Source of the DNA: Phytophthora sp. 'mugwort'
Taxonomy: Eukaryota > Oomycota > Peronosporomycetes > Peronosporales > Peronosporaceae
Direction: 5' to 3'
NCBI GenBank assembly: GCA_033558025.1
Contig: JAUCEF010000003.1
Coordinates: forward strand, 2,320,001-2,384,000
DNA: 64,000 nt
In this document: positions 44,981 to 57,912 of the stretch, piece by piece
Position numbering within the stretch: the stretch's first letter is position 1
Layout: the number at the start of each line of letters is the position of its first letter
Notes under the pieces: generated by a model
Seen by the model: only the letters and a program-made list of their open reading frames with translations
What the model was told of the DNA's origin: nothing
Databases searched by the model: none
Made by a program: the position numbers and the translations under genes

Positions 44981-45139
44981 TCAATGCGAACACGCGTGAA
45001 CGCCGAGCGCCGCCGTCAAGTCCTTGTGGTGTGGTCCGGCGAGTCCCTTGGTCAAGATGTCGGCCAGCATGGTCGTAGTCTCGCAGTATTCGACGATCAC
45101 TTCTCCGCGCTTGACTTCATCACGGATGTGATGGTACTT
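44981..45139 (-). pseudogene. Family A3 RNase H C-terminus (outer element, distal part)
   Basis: The last 50 or so codons of a reverse A3 polyprotein, ending at a TGA beside the polypurine tract. It is separated from the rest (49867-51049) by the A1 element 45140-49866, which is flanked by the 5-bp duplication AAGTA in sense. Confidence 0.88.
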
Positions 45140-45483
45140 TGATAAAAGGTATGGATCTTGATAAGTGAAGCTTGGACGGAGCGAAGGGAGTTCTGCACTT
45201 GGGTGCGAGGACCGGAGTGAAGACCACTTGAGCTGAAGAAGGAAGATTCGAAAGTGATTGATTTATCGGAGCTTACACTACCTAGTCTACCACATAGATA
45301 TGCAGCCCTGCATCCAATCATTTGGTGCATCCAATCACCAACACTCCGCACTCGTCCAATCATCCTACTCGTTTAATCATCGGTTGCGTAAACAACGTAC
45401 CGTAAACATCGCGGGATCGTGTTGGACCGGTTCGGGTTAACCGGTTACTGGTACACAGTACCAAAACCCGGTAACCGTCAATA
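45140..45483 (-). repeat. 3' LTR of the 45140-49866 A1 element
   Basis: 344 bp, with small differences from its partner, for example GGTAACCGTCAATA against GGCAACCCTCAATA at the outer end. Confidence 0.93.
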
Positions 45484-45490
45484 CGCCCCC

Positions 45491-48400
45491 TCAATGCGAA
45501 CACGCGTGGATTCCGAGGGACGCCGTCAGATCCATGTGGCGCGGTCCTGGCAGTGCCTTGGTCATGATGTCCGCCAGCATGATAGAAGTCTCGCAGTACT
45601 CGAGCTTGACTTCGCCGCGCTTGACCTCATCACGGATGTGATGGTACTTGATGTCGATGTGCTTGGCGCGACCATGGTTCACTGGGTTCTTCGTCATCTT
45701 GATGCACGACTGGTTGTCTTCGCGGATCTTGAGCTCGGGTCCAGTCTCGTTGGCAGCCGCCAAAATCTCGCATAGCAGGCGATGAATCCACCTGCCTTCT
45801 TGGATCGCCAGACTGAGCGCGATGTATTCCGCCTCGCTCGTAGACAGCGAAACACTTGACTGTTTCTTGCTTCCCCAGCTCACTGGCGCACCCATCAGCA
45901 TGAACGTGTAGCCGGAAGTCGACTTGCGGTCCGCGAGGTCGCCAGCCCAGTCCGCATCCGAATACCCACGAAAGTCGATCTTGTTGCCTGGCTCCAAACA
46001 GATTCCATGCGTCTTGGTGCCTTGTAGATAGCGAGAAATGCGCTTGACCGCAACCCAGTGTTCCTCTTGGGGGTTCTCCATGAAGCGCGATACATAGCCC
46101 ACTGCGTACGCGATATCCGAGCGAGTAGCAGTCATCAAGTGCATGAGGGCACCCACAGCTTCGCGAAATGGAGCGTTCACCTTGGTCGCTGCGTCACTTG
46201 GAACCAGTCGAGTGCTCATGTCTACCGGACTCACCACAGCCTTGCACTCGTCCATACCGAAACGCTTCAGGATATCATCCACATAACGCCGCTGGCACAT
46301 CGTCACGCTGCCGTCCGGGCCATCCACCAGCTCGATTCCAAGGACGAACACACACTTGCCACTGTCAGTCATTTCGAAGCGTGTCTTGAGGTCGTTCTTC
46401 GTGCGTGAGATCAGCTCGGGTGAACTTCCGGTGACCAACACATCGTCCATGTAGACCAGCACGAGCACACAGTGGCCATCGACAACCTTGATGTAGAGGC
46501 ACGGGTCGAAGGCTAAAACTTGAAAACCGATAGAACACACGAATTCATCGAAGATCTCGTTCCATACGCGCGAAGCTTGCTTGAGACCGTAGATCGCCTT
46601 CACCAATTTCAAGCAGTCGAAATCACCATCCAGCTCGACGCCTTCAGGAACCACGCAGAACACCAACTCCTTCATTATCCCGTATAGGAATGCAGTCACC
46701 ACGTCGAGTTGGTCGAGGGGCCAGCCAAAATACTTGGCAATCGCGATGATCATGCGCAGCGTCACGTACTTGACCACGGGCGAGAACGTCTCGGTGTAGT
46801 CGATGCCGTACTTCTGCTTGAACCCCTTGGCCACGAGGCGCGCCTTGTACTTCTCGATCGATCCGTCCGCTTTGCGCTTGATCTTGAACACCCACTTGGT
46901 GCCGATGGCGCGTTGTCCGTTAGGCAACTTGGCAGCACGAAACACACCACGAAGTCGCATCGATTCGAGCTCAGCACGAATCGCCTTGCGCCAGTGCACT
47001 TGGTCGGGGCCGTTCACCGCTTCTTGGAATGTCGTCGGCTCCGATAGATCGCCTGCTTCGACGGCATTGGCACTTGCACGCCAAAAAACTGGTGGAGTCG
47101 ATTCTTCATCTTGGTCTCCAGACTTTTCTTCTTCGTCTGCGTCTGCTCGGTGCGGAGGGGAGTAGTTCGGCGCACTGCTTCTTCCAGTCCAGGTCGATGA
47201 CGCACAGCTCGCGGTCTGCTGGCAGCTTCATCTTCGTCACTCGGGCGGCTCTTGCGCTTCCCTGCCTGTTTGTACTCCGTCTGGCGCGGACCATCATCGT
47301 CGATGTCGAGCGAGTCGAAGTCCAGGTCGTCGACAGCTTCATCGGAAATCGTCGGTGAACATCCAAAGGTCGACTCATCGAAGTTGACATCGCGACTGAT
47401 AACCACCTGCCCCGCCTCGATGTCATAAAGTCGATACGCCTTGGACACTTCTTCGTAACCCAGGAACAGTCCAGCGCGAGCCTTGGGATCCCACTTGAGC
47501 CGCTTCTCCTTCGGAGTCAGAATGTACGTCCGACAGCCGAACACACGCATGTGCTTCACACTCGGCTTGGAGTTGTAAACGATCTCGAACGGAGTCTTGT
47601 GCTCGATCTTGGGTGACGGCAGACGATTCTTCACGTAGATGGCAGTCATGGCCGCCTCAGCCCAGAAACACTTGTCCAGCTTAGCGTGATGCAGCATGCT
47701 GCGGCCGATCGTGACGATAGCTCGGATGGCTCGCTCTGCCGTGCCGTTGGTCTGGTGCGCGTACGGAACCGTGGTTTGCTGCTCGATGCCTTCGTCTTCG
47801 AAGAAGTCGTTGAGCGAGTTGGTCGCAAACTCACGAGCTCCGTCGTGCCGCACAAACTTGACCTTCTTGCCGAACTGCTTCTGCACCTTCATGATGTACG
47901 TCTTGATGCAGTCTTCGCTCTCCGACTTGGCACGCAGACAGAAACCCTTCATGCATCCGCTGGCTTCGTCCACGATCAGGAGCAGGTACTTGCTGCCGCC
48001 AAGCGAGTTTTCCTCCATGGGTCCGCAGATGTCAAAGTGGAGCAGCTCAAATGTGTCGTAGCGACGCTTGTCACGGTTGCTTGGGAATGGTTTTTGGACC
48101 ATTTTGCCTTGTTGGCAACCACGACACACACTTGGTCCACTCGACTTGGAAGGTGCTTTCGCGTCCTTGATCATCTTGGTGTCGACCATCTTGCGAAGAA
48201 CCTCGACTGGAGCGTGACCCATACGCGCGTGCAAATCGACCGTCCTTCCACTTGTCGCCGCATTCGCCGATCGCTGAGGTGTGCGAAGCCAGTAGAGTCC
48301 ATCCATGAGGTTTGCCGTCGCCACCACTTGCTTGGAGCCTTTGTGCTCAATCTGCATCTTGGTGCCGTCGAACACCACTTGAAACTTGTCACTTTTGTTG

Positions 48401-49518
48401 ATCTGCGGTACCGAAAGCAGATTCTTGCTCATGCTTGGCACGTACAGCGCGTTCTTGATCTCGATCTCGCGCTCGTCGCCATTGGGCAGAACCACTTGTT
48501 CCACGATGGTCCCCACACCCATGATGGCCGCCTTGTTGCCGTCGGCCACCGAAAGTTCGCCTTCGTTCCGCTCAATCAAATGGACGAACTTGGTCTTGTC
48601 GTTGCAGATGTGGTGCGTTGCGCCGCTGTCGACCGCCCACATCCCGGACACATTCTTGCCCGTCGAAACCCCACATTCCAGTGAAACCGCGAACGCTACT
48701 CGATCGTAGTCGTAGTCGTAGCCGTTGCTGTCGTTTCTCCACTGGATGTTGTTGGCCCCGCGTCCACGGCCGTTGCCGCCGCGTCTCGGCCCTCGGTTCT
48801 CGTCCTTCTGCTTGGTCCAGCACTTGTCAATGACATGCCCCAATTTTCCGCAGTACGTGCATTGGCGAGGCTCACGGTCGGTGTTGAACGCCTTGGCCGC
48901 GTTCTCAGTCTTCACCGTCGCCGTCTTCTCGCCTTGTCTCTTGATGTGCTCGTTCGTGAGCACCTTCACGACGTCTTGCGACCGCAGTTCAGCGCTGCTC
49001 ATCTCCAAGTTCAGCACGACGTTCTCGTAGCTCTTGGGGAGGCTGCGCAACAAGCAGATCGCCACGTCCTCGTCCTCCATCTTGGCACCGATGCTGCTGA
49101 GCTTGGCGCTGATGTTGAGGACATCATTGCAATGATGCAACACATTGCCGCCTTCCGACATCTCCATGCTGAAGAGCTGTCGCTTCAGGTAGATGCGACC
49201 AGCCTTCTGCGATCCACCGTACAGCGTCTTCAAGCGCGTCCACGCGATCCATGCTTCCTCGCAGTCATCGACCACATGATGGTAGTCGGCGTCCATGTGA
49301 AGCAACATCAGTCCAAAAGCGATGTTGCTCGACTTGACATACTCGTCCTTGGCCCGGGAGTCCGTAAAGGATGGAGACGTTTCCCGATTCACCACATGCC
49401 ACGTCGACTTGGTCAGGAACACGCCACGCATGTAGCGGTTCCACGTCGCGTAGTTGAACTTGTCGATGGAGACCTTGGTCGAGACGTCTTGGGCAGAGGA
49501 CATGGTGCTTGGGCTCAT
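45491..49518 (-). pseudogene. Family A gag-pol, complete but for one linker frameshift
   Basis: Gag-Pol from the ATG in the primer-binding site (49518) to the TGA at 45491. Gag lacks three codons (GDN) after KFN through a 9-bp in-frame deletion. CCHC knuckle, protease D-S-G and HHCC/DD35E integrase are open to 47014. One A is missing near 47176 in the integrase-RT linker (GAAGAAGCAGTGC), which places RT (YVDD) and RNase H, 508 open codons, in another frame. Exactly the same loss occurs in the copies at 53869 and 60548. There is no obvious slippery heptamer, so this is more likely inherited damage than programmed frameshifting. Confidence 0.92.
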
Positions 49519-49522
49519 AACC

Positions 49523-49866
49523 TGATAAAAGGTATGGATCTTGATAAGTGAAGCTTGAACGGAGCGAAGGGAGTTCTGCACTTGGGTGCGAGGACCGGAG
49601 TGAAGACCACTTGAGCTGAAGAAGGAAGATTCGAAAGTGATTGATTTATCGGAGCTTACACTACCTAGTCTATCACATAGATATGCAGCCCTGCATCCAA
49701 TCATTTGGTGCATCCAATCACCAACACTCCGCACTCGTCCAATCATCCTACTCGTCTAATCATCGGTTGCGTAAACAACGTACCGTAAACATCGCGGGAT
49801 CGTGTTGGACCGGTTCGGGTTAACCGGTTACTGGTACACAGTACCAAAACCCGGCAACCCTCAATA
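49523..49866 (-). repeat. 5' LTR of the 45140-49866 A1 element
   Basis: 344 bp, starting at the exact TGATAAAAGG end next to the primer-binding site and ending CAATA next to the target duplication. Confidence 0.93.
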
Positions 49867-51049
49867 TACTTGATGTCGATATGCTTGGCGCGGCCATGGT
49901 TCACTGGGTTCTTGGTCATCTTGATGCACGACTGGTTGTCTTCGAAAATCTTCAACTCCGGCGTGGCTCCGCCTGCAGCAGCTAGGATCTCGCACAGCAA
50001 CTTGTGCACCCACTTGCCTTCTTGGATGGCCAAGCTCAGTGCAATGTACTCGGCCTCACTTGTCGAGAGCGATACGCTTGACTGCTTCTTAGAACCCCAC
50101 GACACTGGTCCGCCGACAACTTGGAACAGATAGCCTGACGTTGACTTGCGATTGCTTAAATCACCTGCCCAGTCGGCGTCCGAAAAGCCTTGAAAGTCGA
50201 CGTCCTTGCCTGGCAAAAAGCAAATTCCGTGCCACTTGGTACCTTGTAGGTAGCGAAAAATGCGCTTGACTGCAATCCAATGTTCCACTTGCGGGTTCTC
50301 CATAAAGCGCGATACATAGCCAACAGCGAACGCAATGTCCAGGCGAGTCGATGTCATCAAGTGCATAAGTGCACCGACAGCCTCGCGAAATGGCGCGTCC
50401 AACCTGGTTGTGGAGTCGCTTGAGACCAGCTTCATGCTGATGTCGACCGGACTTGCAGCAGGTTTGCAGTCTTGCATGCCAAAGCGCTCCAGGATGTCGT
50501 TGATGTACCGAGCTTGACTTAAGGTGACACTGCCATCCGCCTTGTCGACCACTTCGATCCCCAGGATGAAGGAACATTTGCCACTGTCGGTCATCTCAAA
50601 CCGCGACTTGAGTTGGCGCTTGACTTCTTCAATCAATGTTGCCGAGCTCCCGGTCACCAACACGTCGTCCACGTAGACCAACAGCAGAACGCATTCACCG
50701 CCGATGACCTTGACGTAGAAGCAGGGGTCGTAGCTTGATACACGAAAACCGATGGAGCGCACATGCTCGTCGAAGGTCTCGTTCCAAACTCGTGAAGCTT
50801 GTTTCAGCCCGTAGATCGCCTTGAGCAACTCCACGCAGTCGAAACCATCGTCCAGTTCCACGCCTTCAGGCACACTGCAAAACACCTTTTCCTTCATCAA
50901 ACCGTACAGGAACGCGGTGACCACGTCGAGTTGGTCGATCGGCCATCCGTAGTACTTGGCGATCGCGATGATCATTCGCAGCGTCACGTACTTGATCACG
51001 GGCGAAAACGTCTCGGTGTAGTCGATGCCGTACTTCTGCTTGAACCCCT
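49867..51049 (-). pseudogene. Family A3 RT-RNase H (outer element, middle part)
   Basis: A reverse A3 pol region open from the RT fingers (IKYVTLRM) through motif A (DQLDVVTAF), YVDD and RNase H (SDADW, SEAEY) to the A1 insertion at 49866; the remaining codons are at 44981-45139. Protein sequence is clearly diverged from A1 and A2 (for example YYGWPIDQ, GLMKEKVFCSV). Upstream it is interrupted at 51049 by a B1 element with a 5-bp duplication (AGGGG in sense). The sequence beyond that insertion is A2-like, so the outer element is an A3/A2 hybrid or a recombination product. Confidence 0.9.
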
Positions 51050-51361
51050 AAGAGGCTTGGTCACTTGATGGCAAAATGCAAAGTGATTGATTTAGGTCCT
51101 TAGTTCGCAAACTCCTTGCTACCTCTAAGCCTACAGTTCTACCTACTGGGTACACTCTACTGGATTCTCTACTGGATACTGAGTTACTTCAGCCAATCGC
51201 AGAGCGCCACGTCGATGCCCATCTTGTACCCACAATCTTGTACCCACGTGCATCGTAATCATCGTCCCGTAATCGCCGGAGTGATTGAGGTGCCACTGAG
51301 TGAAGGTCATACCGGTATCCTACCGGTATACAGCAGCTGCTCGAGGCGTCTCCTTACAACA
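51050..51361 (-). repeat. 3' LTR of the B1 element
   Basis: 312-bp B1 LTR; near its 5' terminus it lacks one base (TGTTGTAAGG), as does the LTR at 37065. The polyprotein stop at 51307 is inside it. Confidence 0.93.
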
Positions 51362-53514
51362 CTCCCACTCGACTCGATAGCCTTCGGTGCTTCGATGCCG
51401 AGCTTGCTCCGGAGATAGTCGAACTGCGCCGCTGGAATGGGCTTGGTCATCAGGTCCGCCAGCATGTCTTGCGTCGGACAGTACTCGAGCACCACTTCTC
51501 CGTCCTCGACCTTCTCGCGCACGAAGTGGTAGCGAATGTCGATATGCTTGGTACGCTTGTGAAACTCGGGATTCTTGGCAAGCGCGATGGATCCTTGGTT
51601 GTCTTCGTAGATCTTGATCGCCTTGCCCTCTGTGGTTTCGCCTATCTCGCACAGAAACGCCTTGAGCCACACGGCCTCCTGTGTTGCCTCCGATAGCGCC
51701 ATGTACTCGGCTTCCGTCGACGATAGTGCCACCGTCCTCTGCTTCTTGCTGCGCCAGCTCACGCATCCACCGCTCATTATGAACGCGTATCCGCTCGTGC
51801 TGCGGCGCGACTCCACATCACCCGCCCAGTCCGCATCCGAGTAGCCGCAGACGCCGTCTTGGTCCTTGGTGCGAAACTCGATGCCGTACGTCGCCGTGCC
51901 TTGGATGTAGCGGAGGACGCGCTTGAGTGCTTGCCAGTGCGTGGGGCACGGGTCTGCAACGAACTGACTCAGTGTGCCCACTGCCGCAGCCAGATCCGGT
52001 CGGGTGCCCACCATCAAGTACATAAGGCAGCCTACGGCGTTCCGGTAAGGCACGCCTGCCATGGTGTCATCATGCTTGCACCCGCCGTCGCACATAGCCT
52101 TGGTCCGCTTGAGTCCGGGATCCTGCGGCGTTTTCACGGGCTTGCTGTTCTCCATGCTGAACTTGCTCAGGATGCTCCGCGCGAACTTGGTCTGCCGCAT
52201 GGTCACCTCGCCAGCCTTGATGTCTTGCTTGATCTCCATTCCGAGAAAGTAGCTCAGCTCGCCTAGGTCCGTCATCTCGAACCGCTTGCTTAGTGCGCTC
52301 GTGGTCGCCTTGAGCATGTCGTCATCGCTGCTCGCAATCACCAGGTCGTCCACGTACAGCACCACGAGCACCATGCTGTCGCCGTTGCGCTTGACGTAGA
52401 CGCAGTGGTCGGTCTCGCACTTGTCGAAGTCCAGCTTGAGCATGAAGTCGTCGATGGTGTGGTTCCACATGCGCGGCGACTGCTTGAGACCGTAGAGCGC
52501 GCGCTTGAGCTTGCACACATGATCCGGGCGTCCTTCGCTTATGTATCCGTCCGGCTGCTGCATGTAGATGTCTTCATCCAGGACGCCGTTAAGAAAGGCT
52601 GTCTTAACGTCCATCTGGTGCAGCTTGAGCCCGTACTTGGCAGCCATCGCTAGCACGATTCGGATGGACGTGAACTTGGCCACGGGCGCGAAGGTCTCGT
52701 CGTAGTCGATGCCGTGCTTCTGCGAGAAGCCCTTAGCCACCAGGCGCGCCTTGTATCGTTCGATCTCGCCGGCTTGGTTCTCCTTCACGCGAAAGACCCA
52801 TCGACAGCCGATGGCCTTGCGTCCCTTGGGCAGCGGTACCACGTCCCATGTGTCGTTCTTGCGCAGCGAGTCGTACTCCGAGTCGCAGGCCTCCTTCCAT
52901 TTGCGTGCGTCGCTGGATTCCATCGCCGACTTGAACGTGGTCGGCATTTCTCCCACTGAATCCACGACGTGCGCCGCCTCGAAGCTCTTGTCGTTGTCTC
53001 GAGCCATGGCAGACATCTCATCCAGGCTTTGGCGTCGATTCTCTGACGCGTATCGCTTGGCACTCTGGGTCTCCACCGCTTCCTCCAGCGACTGTGTCCG
53101 CGGGTGTCTCTTGCTGCCGGGCAAGAATTCATCCTCCCGCGCAGTCTCTTCATCTTCGTCGTCCGATGCCGACTGTTCATCTTTGTCCGTGGTGCCTTCT
53201 TCCGCAAGCACATCATTGAGGGCACCAAGGCGCATCTTGAAGGTCCACCAGCGCCTCCTTGGGTTTGTAGTCGCGTCTTCCACCGTCGAAGACGTCTTCC
53301 ATGAACTGTGCATCGCGGCTCACCAGCACGCGACCACTCTCGATCTCCTCGAACCGATACGCTTTCTCGTGGTCCGAGTACCCCAGGAACCTGCATCGCA
53401 CCGATCGCGCATCCAGCTTGGTTCGCTTCTCTTTCGCCACATGCACGTAGGCGTGGCAACCGAAGACTTTGAGGTTGGCCAGCAATGGTTTCTTGGCAGT
53501 CCACAACTCGTACG
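51307..53514 (-). pseudogene. Family B1 integrase C-terminus, RT and RNase H (downstream part)
   Basis: Continuation of the B1 polyprotein after the A2 insertion. The integrase C-terminal part (ELWTAKKP..., GCHAYVHV) is open to 53213; the linker frame then changes by one in the 53213-53313 overlap, the same shift as in the B1 copy at 35254-35354. RT is complete here, with motif A (HQMDVKTAFLNG) that the other B1 copy has lost, then YVDD and RNase H, open for 668 codons and ending inside the LTR. Confidence 0.92.
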
Positions 53515-53864
53515 TATTGACGGTTACCGGTTTGGTATCAGTTATTAGCCGTGAACCGGTTAACCCGAACCGGTCCAATCCGAACCCACGTTGATTATGG
53601 TGATTACGGTAAGTTGTTTACGCCACCGATGATTAGACGAGTAGGATGATTGGACGAACACCGGTGAGTGATGGTTGATTAGATGCACTAGGTGATAGGA
53701 CGCAGGGTCGCGTGTCTATAACAGTAGGGTGTAAGCTCCAACAATTCAATCACTTTCGAATCTTCATTCTACCCCTCAAGTGCCTTCGCTCCGGTCCCGC
53801 CGTCTGCGACGTCCCTCCCTCCGCTTCGTACAAGCTTCGTGTCCAAGATCCATACCTTTCATCA
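53515..53864 (+). repeat. 5' LTR of the young A2 element
   Basis: 350 bp, TATTGACGG...TTTCATCA, followed by the primer-binding site GGTTATGAGCCC at 53865-53876. Confidence 0.95.
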
Positions 53865-53868
53865 GGTT

Positions 53869-56800
53869 ATGAGCCCAAGCACCATGTCCTCTGCCCAAGA
53901 CGCCTCGACCAAGGTCTCCATTGACAAGTTCAACGGGGACAACTACGCGACGTGGAACCGCTACATGCGTGGCGTGTTCCTGACCAAGTCGACGTGGCAT
54001 GTCGTGAACCGTGAGACGACGCCAAGCTACACGGACTCGCGGGCCAAGGACGACTACGTCAAGTTGAGCAACATCGCTTTCGGACTGATGCTGCTCCACA
54101 TGGACGCGGACTACCACCATGTGGTCGACGACTGCGAGGAAGTGTGGGTTGCCTGGTCGCGCCTGAAGACGCTGTACGGTGGTTCGCAGAAGGCTGGACG
54201 CATCTACCTGAAGCGCCAACTCTTCAGCATGGAGATGTCGGAAGGCGGCAATGTGTTGCATCATTGCAACGAGGTCCTCAACATCAGCGCCAAGCTCAGC
54301 AGCATCGGTGCCAAGATGGAGGACGAGGACGTGGCGATCTGCTTGTTGCGCAGCCTCCCCAAGAGCTACGAGAACGTCGTGCTGAACTTGGAGATGAGTA
54401 GCGCTGAACTGCGGTCGCAAGACGTCGTGAAGGTGCTCACGAACGAGCACATCAAGAGACAAGGCGAGAAGACGGCGACGGTGAAGACTGAGAACGCGGC
54501 CAAGGCGTTCAACACCGACCGTGAGCCTCGCCAATGCACGTACTGCGGAAAATTGGGGCATGTCATTGACAAGTGCTGGACCAAGCAGAAGGACGAGAAC
54601 CGAGGGCCGAGACGCGGCGGCAACGGCCGTGGACGCGGGGCCAACAACATCCAGTGGAGAAACGACAGCAACGGCTACGACTACGACTACGATCGAGTAG
54701 TGTTCGCGGTTTCACTGGAATGTGGGGTTTCGACGGGCAAGAATGTGTCCGGGATGTGGGCGGTCGACAGCGGCGCAACGCACCACATCTGCAACGACAA
54801 GACCAAGTTCGTCCATTTGATTGAGCGGAACGAAGGCGAACTTTCGGTGGCCGACGGCAACAAGGCGGCCATCATGGGTGTGGGGACCATCGTGGAACAA
54901 GTGGTTCTGCCCAATGGCGACGAGCGCGAGATCGAGATCAAGAACGCGCTGTACGTGCCAAGCATGAGCAAGAATCTGCTTTCGGTACCGCAGATCAACA
55001 AAAGTGACAAGTTTCAAGTGGTGTTCGACGGCACCAAGATGCAGATTGAGCACAAAGGCTCCAAGCAAGTGGTGGCGACGGCAAACCTCATGGATGGACT
55101 CTACTGGCTTCAGACGCCTCAGCGATCGGCGAATGCGGCGACGAGTGGCAAGACTGTCGACCTGCACGCGCGCATGGGTCACGCTCCGGTTGAGGTGCTT
55201 CGCAAGATGGTCGACAACCACATGATCAAGGACGCGAAGGCACCTTTCAAGTCGAGCGGACCAAGTCTGTGTCGTGGTTGCCAGCAAGGTAAAATGGTCC
55301 AAAAACCATTCCCAAGCAACCGTGACAAGCGTCGCTACGACACATTTGAGCTGCTCCACTTCGACATCTGCGGACCCATGGAGGAAAACTCGCTTGGCGG
55401 CAGCAAGTACCTGCTACTGATCGTGGACGAAGCCAGTGGATGCATGAAGGGTTTCTGCCTGCGTGCCAAGTCGGAGAGCGAAGACTGCATCAAGACGTAC
55501 ATCATGAAGGTGCAGAAGCAGTTCGGCAAGAAGGTCAAGTTTGTGCGGCACGACGGAGCTCGTGAGTTTGCGACCAACTCGCTCAACGACTTCTTCGAAG
55601 ACGAAGGCATCGAGCAGCAAACCACGGTTCCGTACGCGCACCAGACGAACGGCACGGCAGAGCGAGCTATCCGAACTATCGTCACGATCGGCCGCAGCAT
55701 GCTGCATCACGCTAAGCTGGACAAGTGTTTCTGGGCTGAGGCGGCCATGACTGCCATCTACGTGAAGAATCGTCTGCCGTCACCCAAGATCGAGCACAAG
55801 ACTCCGTTCGAGATCGTCTACAAGTCCAAGCCGAGTGTGAAGCACATGCGTGTGTTCGGCTGTCGGACGTACATTCTGACTCCGAAGGAGAAGCGGCTCA
55901 AGTGGGATCCCAAGGCTCGCGCTGGACTGTTCCTGGGTTACGAAGAAGTGTCCAAGGCGTATCGACTTTATGACATCGAGGCGGGGCAGGTGGTTATCAG
56001 TCGCGATGTCAACTTCGATGAGTCGACCTTTGGATGTTCACCGACGATTTCCGATGAAGCTGTCGACGACCTGAACTTCGACTCGCTCGACATCGACAAT
56101 GATGGTTTCCGCCAGACGGAGTACACGCAGGCAGGGAAGCGTAAGAGCCGCCCGAGTGACGAAGATGAAGCTGCCAGAAAACCGCGAGCTGTGCGTCATC
56201 GACCTGGACTGGAAGAAGCAGTGCGCCGAACTACTCCCCTCCGCACCGAGCAGACGCAGACGAAGAAGAAAAGTCTGGAGACCAAGATGAAGAATCGACT
56301 CCACCAGTTTTTTGGCGTGCAAGTGCCAATGCCGTCGAAGCAGGCGATCTATCGGAGCCGACGACATTCCAAGAAGCGGTGAACGGCCCCGACCAAGTGC
56401 ACTGGCGCAAGGCGATTCGTGCTGAGCTCGAATCGATGCGACTTCGTGGTGTGTTTCGTGCTGCCAAGTTGCCTAACGGACAACGCGCCATCGGCACCAA
56501 GTGGGTGTTCAAGATCAAGCGCAAAGCGGACGGATCGATCGAGAAGTACAAGGCGCGCCTCGTGGCCAAGGGGTTCAAGCAGAAGTACGGCATCGACTAC
56601 ACCGAGACGTTCTCGCCCGTGGTCAAGTACGTGACGCTGCGCATGATCATCGCGATTGCCAAGTATTTTGGCTGGCCCCTCGACCAACTCGACGTGGTGA
56701 CAGCTTTCCTGTACGGGATAATGAAAGAACTGGTGTTCTGCGCGGTCCCCGAAGGTGTTGATCTCGACGGTGACTTCGACTGCCTGGAATTGGTGAAGGC

Positions 56801-57905
56801 GATCTACGGTCTCAAGCAAGCTTCGCGCGTGTGGAACGAGACCTTCGACGAGTTCGTGTGCTCCATCGGCTTTCAAGTATCGGCGTTCGACCCGTGCCTC
56901 TACATCAAGATCGTTGACGGTCACTGCGTGCTAGTGCTGGTCTACGTGGATGACGTGCTGATTACCGGAAGTTCACCCGAACTGATCTCACGCACGAAGA
57001 CCGACCTCAAGACACGCTTCGAGATGACCGACAGCGGCAAGTGCGCGTTCGTTCTTGGGATCGAATTGGTGGACGGCCCGGACGGCAGCGTGACGATGTG
57101 TCAGCGCCGCTATGTGGATGACATTCTCAAGCGTTTTGGTATGGACGAGTGCAAGGCCGTGGTGAGTCCCGTCGACATAAGCACTCGACTGATTTCAAGT
57201 GACGCAGCGACCAAGGTGAACGCTCCGTTTCGCGAAGCTGTTGGTGCTCTGATGCACTTGATGACTGCCACGCGCCCGGACATCGCGTACGCCGTTGGCT
57301 ATGCGTCGCGCTTCATGGAGAACCCTCAAGAAGAACACTGGGTTGCGGTCAAGCGTATCTTTCGCTACCTGCAAGGCACCAAGACGCATGGGATCTGCTT
57401 CAAGCCGGGTGACAACATCGACTTTCGCGGGTACTCGGACGCGGACTGGGCTGGCGACCTCGCGGACCGCAAGTCGACTTCCGGCTACACGTTCATGCTA
57501 ATGGGTGCACCAGTGAGCTGGGGAAGCAAGAAGCAGTCAAGTGTTTCGCTGTCTACGAGTGAGGCGGAGTACATCGCACTCAGTCTGGCGATCCAAGAGG
57601 GCAAGTGGATTCATCGCCTGCTGCGCGAGATTCTGTCGGCCGCTAATGAGACTGGACCCGAGCTCATGATCCGCGAAGACAACCAGTCGTGCATCAAGAT
57701 GACGAAGAACCCAGTAAACCACGGTCGCGCCAAGCACATCAACATCAAGTACCACCACATCCGCGATGAAGTGAAGCGCGGTGAAGTCAAGCTCGAGTAC
57801 TGCGAGACTTCTGTGATGCTAGCGGACATCATGACGAAGGCTCTCGCGGGACCACGCCATACGGATCTGACGGCGGCTCTCGGCATTCGTGGGACTTCGC
57901 ATTGA
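53869..57905 (+). pseudogene. Family A2 gag-pol, complete but for one linker frameshift
   Basis: The best preserved A copy with both LTRs. From the ATG in the primer-binding site, 837 codons cover Gag, CCHC knuckle, protease D-S-G and HHCC/DD35E integrase (with NGTAE) to 56382. One A is missing near 56220 in the integrase-RT linker relative to the copies at 10783 and 21212, so RT and RNase H lie in another frame, open for 508 codons (56379-57905): motif [14 protein letters not shown] at about 56943-56954, SDADW, SEAEY and EDNQS. The stop overlaps the polypurine tract. If the frameshift is real this copy needs help in trans; if it is a sequence error the element may be intact. Confidence 0.93.
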
Positions 57906-57912
57906 GGGGGCG

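Larger units (their letters stand above)
45140..49866 (-). mobile_element. Complete A1 element, reverse, target duplication AAGTA
   Basis: A structurally complete copia element: LTRs 45140-45483 and 49523-49866 (344 bp each), primer-binding site 49511-49522 and a polyprotein with one frameshift. The 5-bp flanks TACTT at 45135-45139 and 49867-49871 match, and the uninterrupted target ATCAAGTACCATC occurs in sister pol copies. The LTRs differ at a handful of positions, so the insertion is less recent than the A2 element at 53515. Confidence 0.95.

Noticed and set aside
56200..56382. Programmed -1 frameshift signal between integrase and RT
   Set aside because: No X-XXY-YYZ heptamer or obvious downstream pseudoknot is visible, and other copies are in frame at this spot, so I treat it as inherited damage and keep it only as an observation.
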